A stretch of DNA of 64,000 nucleotides from the NCBI RefSeq assembly GCF_030247185.1, contig NC_080571.1, positions 350,978,254 through 351,042,253 on the forward strand. The letters are read 5' to 3'. Below the pieces are notes generated by a model. It saw nothing but the letters and a program-made list of their open reading frames with translations, searched no databases and had not been told where the DNA came from. Position 1 is the first letter of the stretch; every line of letters begins with the position of its first letter. A program made the translations under genes and the position numbers. The DNA comes from Malaya genurostris. Taxonomy: Eukaryota; Arthropoda; Insecta; Diptera; Culicidae. Shown in pieces: positions 21,481-32,940 of this stretch.

Positions 21481-22741
21481 AAGTCTGTCACAGCAAGTAT
21501 GGACGCACTTTGATTTCGCTGTAAACAATTCACAAGTGTTAGATATTCAAATTTTATTCGATATACTGATAATATTAGACTACAACAACAGAATATTATT
21601 CTCAACATTTGCTACTTAGCCATTGTAGACTAGCTGACGCACCTTCTTGCGAACGTTCCTCATTAAATTCCGTACAGACTTCTTGGCGACAAGTTTGGGC
21701 ACTTTTTTCCAATCTTTTTCGAACTGTTGAATGGTTTCGGCTGCCGAGACATGTTTCCTAAGATGTGCCTTCGTTAATGCCTTAAATGCCTCAATTGGTC
21801 GAAGTTGTGGGCAATTTTGTGGATTCATGTCTTTTGGGATGAAAGTGACATTTTTGGTAGTATACCATTCTACCGTTGATTTCGAGTAGTGGCAAGAAGC
21901 AAGATCTCGCCAGAAGACAACAGGATCCTTGTGGCTTCGAATCATGGGTAAAAGTGGTTTTTGTAAACATTCCTTGATGTATATTTCGCTGTTCATTGAA
22001 GCAGTGGTGATGAAGGGTTTCGAAATCTTACCGCAGCTACAAATTGTTTGCCAGACCATAGCTTTCTTACACTTGCCCTTCTCGCACCGTATAATATTGT
22101 GGTCCCGGCAAGGATTTGTAATCGAGTTTCACGTAGGTTTCGTCTTCCATGATTATGCAGTTCAAATTTCCAGCAAGAATCGTATTCTACAGTTTTCGAA
22201 GCCTCGGCCTGACCGATGCTTCTTGTTTCGTTTTGGTTGTTATTGGTTCGTGCGTCTTATAGGTTCGAAGATTCAAACATTCTTTAACAAGAAGAACATT
22301 TGACTTCGAAGTGCCCACTTTTTCGGCTACATCCCGAACTGAAACCTGCTTCTTTTGCTCGAACGCCTTCAGAGTGCGTTTATCCAACTGAGGGTTAGCA
22401 GGACCTCTTTTTCGACCCGTTTTCGGTTTATCCTCAAACGTGTTATCCTCACCGAACTTCCTGATTGCATTTCGCACGGCTTTTTCACTTACTCCTTCCA
22501 TTTTTGATATCTTTCTCAGTGACAGTCCGCGTTCTGTGCACTATTTGTACACAATTTTTCGACGTTGTTCTGCTGAAAGTCCTCGCATTTCGAAACAAAC
22601 CAATGAAAACGAATAAACAACTGCACAAGTGGTTAAAGAAGAGTGTAAATAACAGGATGCAGCCATAAAAATTGACAGATTCTGAACCATTGCGAAATGG
22701 TAGCGGTTTTTGGTTGGGTCCATACTTTCTGGGACAGTCTT
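21481..22741 (-). mobile_element. DD37E element of a second family
   Basis: Inverted repeats AAGTCTGTCACAGCAAGTAT (21481) and the complement of AAGACTGTCCCAGAAAGTAT (ending 22741) are flanked by TA (21479-21480 and 22742-22743). The termini differ completely from the AGGAGTGTATCG ends of copies A-D, and the transposase is clearly diverged, so this is a separate DD37E lineage. Confidence 0.92.
21616..22501 (-). pseudogene. DD37E transposase pseudogene, second family
   Basis: Minus-strand start at 22501 (MEGVSEKAVRNAIRKFGEDN), HTH, GRKRGPANPQLDKRTLKAFE, VRDVAEKVGTSKSNVLLVKE. A frame disruption lies near 22190. The first catalytic Asp region (IIMEDETYVKLDYKSLPG) is readable across 22060-22190 in another frame. 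From 22059 the frame is open to the end: VWQTICSCGKISKPFITTAS, then FWRDLASCHYS with the second Asp, and NCPQLRPIEAF with the Glu, exactly 37 residues later. All three acidic residues are present, but at least one frameshift separates the halves. Upstream sequence suggests the true start may lie further out. Confidence 0.88.
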
Positions 22742-22759
22742 TATGTTGAATTAATGCTT

Positions 22760-23270
22760 CACAGCTTCAAGAAATATTCCTTTCAAATTGATTGTAAATC
22801 GCCCTTGAAAAAATTACTGCGTAATTCACCGGTAAGAACAAAGGAATGTTATCTCCGCGAATGCAAGATCTCTTCAATTCTTGAGGAAAGCTTGATAGAG
22901 GAACGTCAACAGAAGATTGTTAATGGAATCTTCTTTGAACAATTGATAACTACTGATAGATGCAATCTAGAAATCGTAACAAAAACAAGTTGATGATTTT
23001 GTAGAATATCTAAAAGAAAAACTTGTAACTCATGACTATATGAAAAAAAAAATCTCAATTTTTGAAAGATATAAAATCTTCATTAACTAAAGGAGAAGTA
23101 GTTGTAATTTGTGGTTTTTCCGGGAACTATTCATTCGTTCTTGAAGATGCTGTTCAAAGTCATCATTGGAATAATGATCAAGCAACAATTCATCCATTTG
23201 TAATATATTATAAAGAATCAGACACGACTTAAAAATTTGAGTTTCCTTATAATATCAGAAGTCTTGAATC
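22760..23270 (+). pseudogene. Degenerate ORF of an uncharacterised transposon-associated protein family
   Basis: After an open stretch (KKYSFQIDCKSPLKKLLRN, ECYLRECKISSILEESLIEE) to about 22993, the reading continues with frame changes: EYLKEKLVTHDYMKKK, then KDIKSSLTKGEVVVICGFSG and NYSFVLEDAVQSHHWNNDQA, then TIHPFVIYYKES, and a stop. The ENY.FV.QDAVQ..HWN..QATIHPFV.YYK pattern recalls a family of uncharacterised proteins common in repeat-rich invertebrate genomes. I know no function for it, and the recall is from memory, not a search. It starts right beside the DD37E element at 21481-22741 and ends near 23270 in AT-rich DNA. Confidence 0.5.
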
Positions 23271-23640
23271 ATGACACAATTGCTGTGCAAGCATTGGTGC
23301 CGATGGGAAATAATAAAGTTGGTTTGCAAAACGACAATTGTCTTATTATTTTTCGCAAATTATATCTTCAATGTTGTACTTTGAAACTTGAATACAGTCC
23401 GCCTTGGTATTGCTAATGGAAAACCGCACCTAATTTATAAAAATGTGTATTTTTATAAACCAGCGATTTTTCCTTGATTTTGTCGTTAAAGGCCCTGATG
23501 CCTTTGAAATAATCAGGCTTGATTTGTCGCCTGATTCATCGATGACTGTAAATTTACACAACATGATTAATATAATTAGTAGTACCAGTAATACTTAAAA
23601 AGCGCAGAATCATTTTCTTTGTCTTTAGTGAGTTTCTAGA
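23271..23640. other. AT-rich stretch downstream of the degenerate ORF
   Basis: The reading of the upstream family can perhaps be followed to about 23460 in fragments; otherwise nothing is recognised. Confidence 0.35.
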
Positions 23641-25080
23641 AAAAAACAACCATCGAAACCAGCAAAAAAGCCATCAATGCCATCAGCGGCCAAAGAAAAA
23701 GAAAAATCAAATTTCCATAATTTTAATCACTTCAGCTCAGAAACCATCATCAGGCCGCCATTTCCCAGGTGAAGATCATTAATGGGGGGAAAAAAGTCCA
23801 TCCATTGCTTCTTCTTCTCTTTCTTCTCCCCGTGCCGTGATCTTCCGCGACCATTAGCACGACCGAAATGGCCTGCCGGCTTACTGTCTTTATGAATTCC
23901 GATTCCCCGGGCGGCTAATTCATTTTCCCTGAACCTGGGGGCGAATTGTTTAATGTGGAAAAACGACTGCCTGGCACCGTGTGGCGGTGTTTTAGAGTGT
24001 CCCGTATTCAAATTCGATATCGAGTTTTACAAGGTTTCCACCCTCCTCGCCGTGAACAGTTTGAGGTAAAAGGTATTAAAATCTTTTGTGGCTACTTAAG
24101 AGCACAACCAGCAAGTTTTCTGTGCACAAGTTTATTAGTCCAATAACTCTGTCCCGCTCCGTTCCGGTCTGGCCGGGAAAGCAATATTTAGCATATGTTG
24201 CATCTTCCTGTGTCAGGATTCACTCCGACCCGAATTCCGTATGTTAGCATCAAACTATCCGCTTCCGGAGTGTTTTCTTCGACCCTCGGCGACTTGATAC
24301 TCGTACAAATGATTTAATTCATATTTAGCAGAATGCGAAATCTTATTCCAGTTTGGTTTATCCTTGGTTCGCTTTGGTATGCTAGTCAGGATCAGGAAAA
24401 GTTCAAGGTACGGTTTTAAAGCATTCATTTTTGCAGCCTGCTGCTTCGCTATAGTGTTGCCAGATCAATCGGATCCTGTTGGAGAAATTTTGAATCTTTC
24501 TACCGATACAGCTGACACCACTGCCATTCCCCATCAGTAGCAGTTCTAAACATTATTAGCAACGAAAGACCGATGTCTTTACTCCACCCATGGCCATTAG
24601 GAGCTCGGTCGGTCCGGTCGAGTGTGTCGTGTTTTGTGGTTCTCTGGAAAGCAAGCGCACGAAATTATTGTTTTGCATCCCTCCAACGCCGGCCATCCAG
24701 GCAGACATGTCTTACAAGAAGTTGTGAATCCGGAAACATAATCTTTTCTTGCACAATCAGGATTCACCTACTCATCGTTCGTGTGTTGTTTTCTCCAATG
24801 GAAGGAGACATCCGTCTTACGGATTGATTCATGTGTCCCATGTGTGGTTCGGAGCTGGCTGCATGTTGTAAGATTATAAGATTTCAATAATTTTCCGGCA
24901 ATCGAAGGCACGGAACAACGACGAACAGGACGCTTCGGTTGTTTTCCGGAACAGGATACTTGTTCTTCTGGTATTGCATCCCCCCATCCGGTAAATATTT
25001 AAACATCAGCAGTTCTGAGAAGGTTTTGATGCAGTGAAATTGAAACGTGATGCCGAATATTGTAGATTAATTTAAGTAGA
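23641..25080. other. GC-richer, low-repeat island 2
   Basis: Composition and texture resemble islands 1 (6571-8250) and 3 (34950-37300). No TIR, TSD or transposon protein was found. Short ORFs on both strands lack recognisable products, so no exon is called. It may be single-copy host sequence that survived between insertions. Confidence 0.4.
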
Positions 25081-25679
25081 AATTATCAAGTTTCATTTTT
25101 AGAAATGATTGCAAAAATCTTTTAAAAATACTTCTCCTGCAAGAAACGAACAAAAAAAATTGAAAGTAAAATCGAATAAAACCTTCGAAATAAATATTTT
25201 ATCCGATTTTTGCATTCAAATTTTTGAATCCAGCTGCTCCTCACGCGCGTTCTGATCCTTTATTATTTCTACTTTATTATTTTCATTATTTAATAAAATT
25301 ATTAATTGGTTATATTGGTTGGTCTGGGCAGCCGGCTACCGAGAAAATTATTAATTTATTCTTTGAAATATTAATATCAATTGTATTTTTACTATGTATT
25401 CAATATACCGATATATGTTATCTCTGTTATTAACTTTATAATATCAACGGATTTGCGCAATAGTTGATTTTTATCAGTCAATTTATAACCCTGAAAGACA
25501 ATCAATAACATGGAAGAAGAAAACATTCCAAATAAAACTTTTCTCCGAAGCTAGACGGAAATTGGTAGGTTGAATGAAGAGATAATTTAGTGAAATAGAG
25601 TAATCAGTAGTGAATTATTTCAATCAGTTAGATATTGAAAACATCTAATAACTGAAAGGAAAAAGAAACTCATGCAATT
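25081..25679. other. AT-rich stretch, nothing recognised
   Basis: Low-complexity AT-rich DNA without supported features. Confidence 0.45.
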
Positions 25680-25775
25680 GTCGCCTTTTACGACATGGAA
25701 GCAGGAACCCAGTGGATCTATTCTTGGTTCATTGTTTTACGCCGGTTTCCACACGGCATCTATGTTGGTACTGTC
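25680..25775 (+). repeat. GTCGCCTTTTACGACATGG conserved-core fragment
   Basis: The string GTCGCCTTTTACGACATGG followed by GGATCTATTCTTGG resembles a conserved repeat core seen in many animal SINE-like repeats (GTCGCCTCTTACGACA...). The likeness is from memory and no SINE head or tail was identified here. It lies directly beside the mariner element. Confidence 0.35.
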
Positions 25776-25799
25776 CGGAGAGAGCTATGTTAGGTGTTA

Positions 25800-27085
25800 A
25801 CAGTTCGGCTGAAAAGTTCGTATCGTTTAATAGAAACACACATTTTTTTGCCAAAATTCGTTTTTATTATTCAACATAATTGCCATCAGAGGCGATACAG
25901 CGATTATAGCGATCTTCCAACTTTTCGATACCATTTTTGTAGTACGATTTGTCCTTTGCCTCAAAATAGGCCTCAGTTTCAGCGATTACCTCTTCATTGC
26001 TTCTAAATTGTTTACCAGCGAGCATTTCTTGAGAACAGGAAAAAGTCACTGGGGGCCAAATCTGGAGAATACGGTGGATGAGGGAGCAATTCGAAGCCCA
26101 ATTCGTTCAATTTCAGCATGGTTTTCATCGACTTGTGACACGGTGCATTGTCTTGATGAAACAAAACTTTTTTCTTCTTCAAATGAGGCCATTTTTTTAA
26201 ATTTCGTCCTTCAAACGCTCTAATAACGCTATATAATAGTCACTGTTGATGGTTTTTCCCTTTTCAAGGTAGTCGATGAAAATTATACCATGCGAATCCC
26301 AAAATACAGACGCCATAACCTTACCGGCCGATTTTTGAGTCTTTCCACGCTTTGGGTTCGGTTCATCGCGTGCAGTCCACTCAGCTGACTGTCGATTGGA
26401 CTCCGGAGTGAAGTGATGGAGCCATGTTTCGTCCATTGTTATATATCGACGAAAAAAATCGGTTTTATTTCGATATAACAGCTCCAAACACTGCTCAGAA
26501 TCATCAATTCGTTGTTGTTTTTGATCGATTGTGAGCTCACGCGGCTCCCATTTTGCACAAAGCTTTCTCATATCCAAATATTCGTGAATAATATGTCGAA
26601 CACGTTCTTTTGATATCTTTAGGGTGTCAGCTATCTCGATCAACTTCACTTTACGGTCATTAAAAATCATTTTTTGGATTTTTTTCACGTTTTCATCGGT
26701 AACAGCCTCTTTTGGACGTCCACTGCGTTCATCGTCTTCGGTGCTCATATGACCAGTACGAAATTTTGCAAACCACTTACGAATTGTTGCTTCGCCCGGT
26801 GCAGAGTCCGGATAACACTCATCAAGCCATTTTTTGGTATCGGCGACACTTTTTTTCATCAAAAAGTAGTGTTTCATCAACACACGAAATTCCTTTTTTT
26901 CCATTTTTTTCTCACAATAACAAAAGTAGTTTCACTCAAAATGCAATATCTCACAAACTAATAATCAGACAGCTGTCAAATTTATACACGTATCTTTTGA
27001 AGGTTGGTACTAACTGAAAATGGTATGGATTTAATTCTAGTGGCGCCCTCTCATAGTAACGATGTGAACTTTTCAGCCGATCTGT
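25800..27085 (-). mobile_element. Mariner element, nearly complete
   Basis: Inverted repeats ACAGTTCGGCTGAAAAGTTC (25800) and the complement of ACAGATCGGCTGAAAAGTTC (ending 27085) are flanked by TA (25798-25799 and 27086-27087). The length of 1,286 bp is standard for mariner. The partial element at 1-759 is a deleted sibling, nearly identical where they overlap. Confidence 0.95.
25867..26904 (-). pseudogene. Mariner transposase, frameshifted
   Basis: Minus-strand ATG at 26904 (MEKKEFRVLMKHYFLMKK). Residues 1-110 form the two HTH domains. RRYITMDETWLHHF carries the first catalytic Asp (about residue 155), and GKVMASVFWDSHGIIFIDYL follows. The frame ends at LKDEI because of a small change in an A-run near 26195 (AAATTTAAAAAAAT). 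In the next frame HQDNAPCHK gives the second Asp and PPYSPDLAPSDFFLF the third, with 34 residues between them (DD34D). The last segment ends DRYNRCIASDGNYVE at 25867. The frame breaks disable it, but every catalytic Asp is still encoded. Confidence 0.93.
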
Positions 27086-28226
27086 TATCAATTTCCTAGT
27101 GGACCCCAGCCCCTGTTATCGTTGCACACCAATTGAGCAGAAAAAGTCAGTGAATTGTGCAATGCATCGTTTTTTTTTTGCTATAACGATTTCACATGTG
27201 ATGCACATAATGGTCATCGATATTACCCACGATACCCTCGTTTCCTTAGTACTTTGCTAGTTACGTGCATTTAGAAGACGTCTACAGACTTAGTTTTACT
27301 GAAAAACCGTCCTTTTCAAAAATAGTATCGGCCAACTCAAACAAAACAATTCGTATTTCCACAGGTCATTTCAAAGCGTTCAAAGAACCGTTTAGAACTT
27401 GATAGTTCTACCGAAACAACTAGTTCTCCTCAACGGTTCACTCGTTCTTAAATGTTGGATGTCTTTGCAAAACCATAATCGAGAGCAAATCATTTATATT
27501 CCAAAGTCTTGGCATTACATTCCTTTTGTGGAATTTAGCCTTTCTGTTTCAACAGACTTCGCAGCCGATTCTTAGCGTACAGAATCATTGCATGGCTAGT
27601 ACTACGATCCTACTGACACTATGAATACTTCCAAGTCGGGGCACGAACATATGACAACTGGTTTATACAACTATAATGGTATATTATACAGTAATTTTTT
27701 TTTGCATGTATGCAAAATAGCAATCGTTTACTTTTGTGCCATTTTTCAGACGTCGCTAATATATACAATTTCTACTACATTCCTAAAAACTACGATCGTC
27801 TCGAAATATAAAATTATTAATACACTTTCTTATAGACTTCTATCGCTTTAGATTTCTATCGCTTTCATTTTATTTTATATGATTAAAGAATCGTTCTTCA
27901 ACAAACAATTGTTGTTCATCCATTTTTCGAGAAGGACTATTTCTTTTGAACCGTTCGCATACGAATTGCCCACCTCTAAGTTCTAGTTCTAAGTTTGATT
28001 GACTTTCTGATTATATTTAGAGTCCACCAAATATTTCCAGTAACTCCAACCTAAACTGGAACTGTTCGTTGAGCTTTTGTTTTTTAAAAGCAGCATTTAT
28101 TCAAAGAATTTTGCGTGGCAAAAACAAAGAAATTTTCTGGTTGTGCAGATAGAAGTAAAATAAATTATCACCCAAGCAGCAAATTTTGTAGCGAAAATTA
28201 ATTTCTTACTTGAGAACAACAACAAA

Positions 28227-28334
28227 AAACCCTGCCTAATCCACCTAGTGGTGTGATAAATCCTTTCGCTTTTACGAAACAGTCTCATTAAAAAATTAAA
28301 AGAAAACCCTTCTTAATCCACTTAGTGGAATTTT
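28227..28334 (+). repeat. Paired CCTAATCCACCTAGTGG units
   Basis: Two related units of about 28 bp occur 80 bp apart: GCCTAATCCACCTAGTGGTG and CTTCTTAATCCACTTAGTGG. The core contains a small palindrome (CCACYTAGTGG). Probably remnants of one dispersed repeat. Confidence 0.6.
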
Positions 28335-30256
28335 CATATATCTTGAAAAATCGCCATATAAGAGTGGTACATGAAATTTCCTAGATCGAAAATTTTTACC
28401 TGATGCCAAAAGTCTTAGAATTGCATAAAATGTCGAAATTCTTTTCAAAAAATCGACTTTCTGGGCCTAACAAAAATTTTGAGATTATTTTTCATGTCCC
28501 ACAAAGCCGATTTTTTTTTCAATGATGATTTTTTAAGATCGAAAATTTTCAATTCCTTACCACCGTGTAGCAGCCCTAACCCATATGCGATTTCACTTAA
28601 ATTTTGCATGAGGATTTTTTCCTAGGTGCTTAAACTTTTGAACACTACCGCTTAACGAAATTAGAGGTGATTCCAAATTATTATCATATTATTACAGGCC
28701 CCGTTCGATAATTGGGTATTCCAACAATTTTAATACCTTTCTACAGAGAAGAGCAAAAACACTTCTCATTTTTAGTTCAGTATTTCAATTGTTTTTCAAA
28801 AAAAGAGAGGATTCCGGTGACCTATTTCGTATACAGAGCAAATCATGTTCCGAGGTCACCGTTCCATCGACCAGCCCCGCCTGAAAGAAATGTTTGCATC
28901 AAGTGGATTCAAACATTACAGAAAGACTTTCGAGCCCTTACCATTGGCAAGCAATCGACGCGTATCTAGTTTATGTTCTTCAGTTTTGTATGAATAATTC
29001 ACATTTTCTAATCTTACTAATAGTCGAATTTGAATTCAATGTTCAGTCTTCTGAACCAACCAATTGCATCCTTGGAACACAGTCTGATATTGCACACTTC
29101 TGAATATTTTGTTTATGGATGCTACTGCTTAAAACAATAATAATAAGAATAGAATTATTATTTATACACAAAATGTTATTCTTAATTATGAGATCTATTT
29201 TGCTTTATGCGTCAAATTATATAAGGATGATATGCAAAATGCTAATATATAAATTGCAATTAATGCTGCAAACAGTTTTCATGGAAAGAAGATGACAATT
29301 TAAAGTTACATTGAGGGTTTTAATACTAAAGGCGTACTGTTGCCATTTATCAATATACTTGCTATCGCGACATAGAATTTCAACACAAAAAACCTTTTTT
29401 AGCATCAAATAATTTAAAGGTTTTAGATTGTCGGTTTAGCGGTTTTAGCAGTCAGAACAAGGCAATGCACACTATTAATTAAAATTTCAATCATACTGTT
29501 GAAAACAAATTATTTTAATCATTTAAATCGATGCTTAAAAATATTTCCTATCAGTGAACAATAACGTTATTTATTGAAACCACAGATAACAGACATCCAA
29601 ACTCATTCAAACTCTTCAAAAAACTTGTGTAAAGCATACAAGTGAAAATACGTTAAAAATCACCGTTGATTACGATTTTGCATGCATGAATTACCATTGT
29701 ATGTAAGCTTGAACGCAAATGCCCATCAAAGCGCCTCTATGGACAATTTGCTACTTGGTGATCATTTTGCCAAACAACCGCTAAATTTCATACACACATT
29801 GAAATCTCTGCTTTGATGTCCGTTCGCTGTGTTGAAACTATATTGAGCTGAAAGTTTTGGAAGCCTGATCACTTTTCCTGTATGCTTAAATTTCAACAAA
29901 ATCACAAACTAGTAACAGCATAGTGAAAATCGCTACATTCCTCATGCATATAGTGAAACAACACTATAAATATTATTGCATGCAAAAAAATTTTTAACAC
30001 GTTAAGATTACATAATGAAAGCGCTCAACACAAGATTGGCTACTCAATTAAATTAGTTTTAAAGTCAGGTATAAATGAACGATATCAAAAAAAATAGTCG
30101 AATATAAGCAAATATAAATTAAGGTAAACGAAGTTTAAGTTCTTGGTTCACGTATTTGCTGTTCTTCGAAATTGCACACGAAAACTGAAGGCTTTGTATT
30201 GTAGAAATGTGGCACTAGAACAATTGTTTATCAATGATTAATTTAATTATTTTATG

Positions 30257-30282
30257 TCGTTTATTTATAGCCGGCTTTAACC
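30257..30282 (-). repeat. Tail module fragment, reverse copy
   Basis: The reverse complement reads GGTTAAAGCCGGCTATAAAT then AAACGA, the right half of the module at 9184-9241. Confidence 0.5.
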
Positions 30283-30389
30283 AATCAACGATTGACGATG
30301 ACGATTGGCTAAACTGTTATTGGATAATTCAAAATTTTATTTTTTGTGGTTTTGTGTTGGTTTGAGTTTAATAAAATTAGGTATTTTTT

Positions 30390-30665
30390 GCCTTTCTCAT
30401 ACCGAAAGACTATGCAATCGCTGTGAAAACTAACTTTTGAACCAGGACTCGGAAGGCCGGGTGTCACATACCATTCGACTCGGTTCGTCGAGTACACAAA
30501 ATGGTTGTTTGTGTGTAAGTAACAAACATGTGCACTAGATTTTCTCGAAGTAACTGGCAACAGGGTAAAATGGGCAAATGTTGAAAAAGTGCACTCGATT
30601 TTCTCAGAGACAGCATACCCGAATTTCTTCAACTCAGATTCAAATGAAAGGCCCTATAATTCTAA
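30390..30665 (+). repeat. Dispersed CCATTCGACTC repeat
   Basis: Ordered words CCATTCGACTCGGTTCGTCG, TGTGCACTAGATTTTCTCG, ACTCGATTTTCTCAGAGA and TTCAAATGAAAGGCCC recur in other parts of the window (9330, 31555, 41090-41239, 47530, 56800-57260). The open frame on the other strand (30309-30632) follows from this repeat and is not called. It is probably an abundant, old non-coding repeat. Confidence 0.65.
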
Positions 30666-30853
30666 AGAAGGCAAAAAATTTCACAAATCACGCGACACGA
30701 TCGATTACAATGACATACAAAATGTAATGTCGTAAAATTCATTCATAGATTCATTTTAATTAAAATACACATCAATTCGTTTGTCATCTTGGATTGCTTA
30801 TTTGATGTTAAAAATTATTATTACATAAATTTAAAAAAAAAATTGTACATCCC

Positions 30854-30900
30854 CCCGGTGAACGACCAAAAGGTTAAAGCCGGGGTAAAATAAATGATAT
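30854..30900 (+). repeat. Dispersed CCCGGTGAACGAC tail module
   Basis: CCCGGTGAACGACC, then AGGTTAAAGCCGGGGTAAAA, then TAAATGATAT. It has the clearest arms: CCCCGG and CCGGGG can pair over a 20-base loop. Confidence 0.65.
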
Positions 30901-31189
30901 TATTTAATTAATTGTATAACGAAATCCGTTAATTGAATAACGAAGGAAATGAAAAACAATTGCTCTGATGCATGGCCTGGTATAAACTGAGCAAAGAAAT
31001 GTGACAGAGCAGATATTTATCTGTTAGTACACGATCACGGTGCTCAGCAAACGAGTACATGCTTGACCTATTTGGCATACAGTACCGCACTGCAAAAAAA
31101 CGAGTAGTTGAGTTGACTATTCATCGAGCAAATAACAAAGCGAATATTCCACCGATCCGCTCTGCATGAAGGCAGGCGTTCTCTAAGCA

Positions 31190-31330
31190 GAAAAATGCGG
31201 CTGAGTAATGCCACAGACGTACCTGGATGATGTTCCTTTAGAATTCCAACGGTACATCTATACTAAAAAATGACTTATTGATGACAAACATTCAAGGGTT
31301 CCATATCATAATATTCGCAATGATTTGACA
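31190..31330 (+). repeat. 1.2-kb repeat family, fragment
   Basis: GGCTGAGTAATGCCACAGAC, ACTAAAAAATGACTTATTGA and GACAAACATTCAAG match the left part of the diverged copy at 10196-10400. Confidence 0.5.
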
Positions 31331-31818
31331 GAAAGGGTTCAGAAGTTTTTCGTGCTATTTGCCCTTCGAAGATTTGACCTTGACTGAATTGTCTTTAATT
31401 GCCACGTTACAAGAATTACTGTGCTCTTCGTTCAAGATTCATTGACTGATAACATCGGTTGCCTTATGCTATTGGAAAGAATGAATTTTAACTTTCCGGG
31501 AGTAGATCACTGTGGAGAATAGTTAGTTTTGAAATTGAACTTTAAACACTCATCTCTTTGTATTCCGGGACCCGGAAGTTGGATCTCGATGAAATTAATA
31601 ATTATATTGTTTTTTTTTAACCTAAATTTGAAAATGTTGCATTTTTTGGTGCATCCGGAAAAAGTATAAGGAGTGTATTGATAAGTAGTTAGCAACATTC
31701 AAACAGTTATTACTCTGAAATGGCTTAATTTTTCGCAGCGTGTTTTGCGATGACATGTTTGTTTACATGCCAATAACAGCTACGCAATCGAGTGGTTTCG
31801 GTACGGTTCATCGTTTCA

Positions 31819-32111
31819 ATGATGAGTCGAATTGATCCGGAAACGCGAAAGAAAATTCTGCACACTTGGTGCTCAGAAAGTGGTGTCACGTACAAAGAAA
31901 TTGCAAAACGGGTGAAAGTGCACCACACCAGTGTCAAAAATTTTACCGTGAAGTTCGGTAAGACCCTTTCCATGAAGGATTTGCCCCGATCCGGTAGGAA
32001 AACGGGTCCCAGCCAGCCCGGCCGAGACTTAAAAGTGGTTGAGTACATCAGGAAAAACCCGTCGGCGTCGACGCGGGATTTGGTCAAGCAGTTCAACACC
32101 AGGGCTGACAT
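31819..32111 (+). pseudogene. DD37E transposase N-terminal half, copy D
   Basis: Starts MMSRIDPETRKKILHTW and reads the first HTH (YKEIAKRVKVHHTSVKNFTV), the GRKTGPSQPGRD linker and the start of the second HTH (SASTRDLVKQFNTRADI). The nested TA element interrupts at 32113. The frame that continues past this point is transposon sequence and not part of the protein. The first methionine at 31792 is in the leader. Confidence 0.88.
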
Positions 32112-32251
32112 TATGCATCTCGAATCGAGTTGCTCGAAACGATTATTTTTGAAGTCGATTCGACTGAACTGAGGCATTACGTATCGCTTTCGACCTCGTG
32201 ATCGAGATCCTAACAATGTGGTACTAGATTTCGACTGACGCTGCTCGAACT

Positions 32252-32259
32252 GTCATAAC
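32252..32259 (+). repeat. Left TSD of the 673-bp hAT MITE
   Basis: GTCATAAC here and at 32933-32940, exactly flanking the MITE. Confidence 0.93.
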
Positions 32260-32932
32260 CAGAGATGCCATTTATACAGATTTATCTGTTCTATACAGAT
32301 TTTTACATGCGCAAACAGATTTAATACAGAGTACAGATTTCTTACAGATTTCTTAAATTTAATACAGATTTCACCAAAAGTATTAAGGAAAAAATTAAAC
32401 TATCTATTAGTATTTGAGCTATCTATTATTATTTGATTGCAATGACGAGATAAACGTTTAGGAATCAACGTACAAATCACTTTTTAAAATATATATTTTT
32501 AGTGCAGATATTTAATGAAGAACACTGAAATCCATTTATATTAAAATTTGTAACTAAATTGAACTTAAAAGTAAGACAAGTCTTGGCATCATGAAACATT
32601 ATTGCCAGACTGACAGTTGTATTACCTGACTCGACGTTGCATATTGGGTTTTGGAAATCCATCTCAACTTATGAAGTGAACATTTTCAAATTAGACAAGT
32701 ATATGGCACCATAATTCAATTGTTCTTGATAGGAAAAAACTACAAATTTTCGTCGATGAATATAATATAAGATATGAAATTTAATCTACCACTCTATAAC
32801 CATAATCTATTGGAATAACACCTTTTAATATAATTGTATTGTAGAAATGTCATTTTATTAGCGAATACAGATAAATACAGATATTTTATACGAATCAATA
32901 CAGATTTTCTATGAAAATATCTGGCATCTCTG
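32260..32932. mobile_element. hAT-type MITE, 673 bp
   Basis: Perfect ends CAGAGATGCCA and TGGCATCTCTG with a perfect 8-bp duplication. The ends are rich in ACAGATTT/AATCTGT words (CTATACAGATTTTT, TACAGATTTCTTACAGATTT on the left; ACAGATAAATACAGATATT on the right), probable transposase sites. No coding content. It shares TIR and motif with the 304-bp element at 59177-59480. Confidence 0.93.
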
Positions 32933-32940
32933 GTCATAAC

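Larger units (their letters stand above)
27086..30389. other. Long AT-rich tract without genes
   Basis: No transposon protein or host exon was found. Supported items are the repeated TAATCCACCTAGTGG / TAATCCACTTAGTGG words (28235 and 28315) and partial tail modules at 30055-30088 and 30257-30282. ORFs at 27621-27851, 28712-28969 and 29217-29408 have no recognisable features and biased AT composition. The tract may hold old MITEs whose ends have decayed. Confidence 0.45.
30666..31668. other. AT-rich stretch with a tail module and a 1.2-kb-repeat fragment
   Basis: Contains the CCCGGTGAACGACC module (30854-30900) and a fragment of the 1.2-kb repeat (31190-31330). Otherwise nothing is recognised. 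Confidence 0.5.

Noticed and set aside
30309..30632. 107-codon minus-strand ORF
   Set aside because: It overlaps a dispersed non-coding repeat and has no features of a protein.
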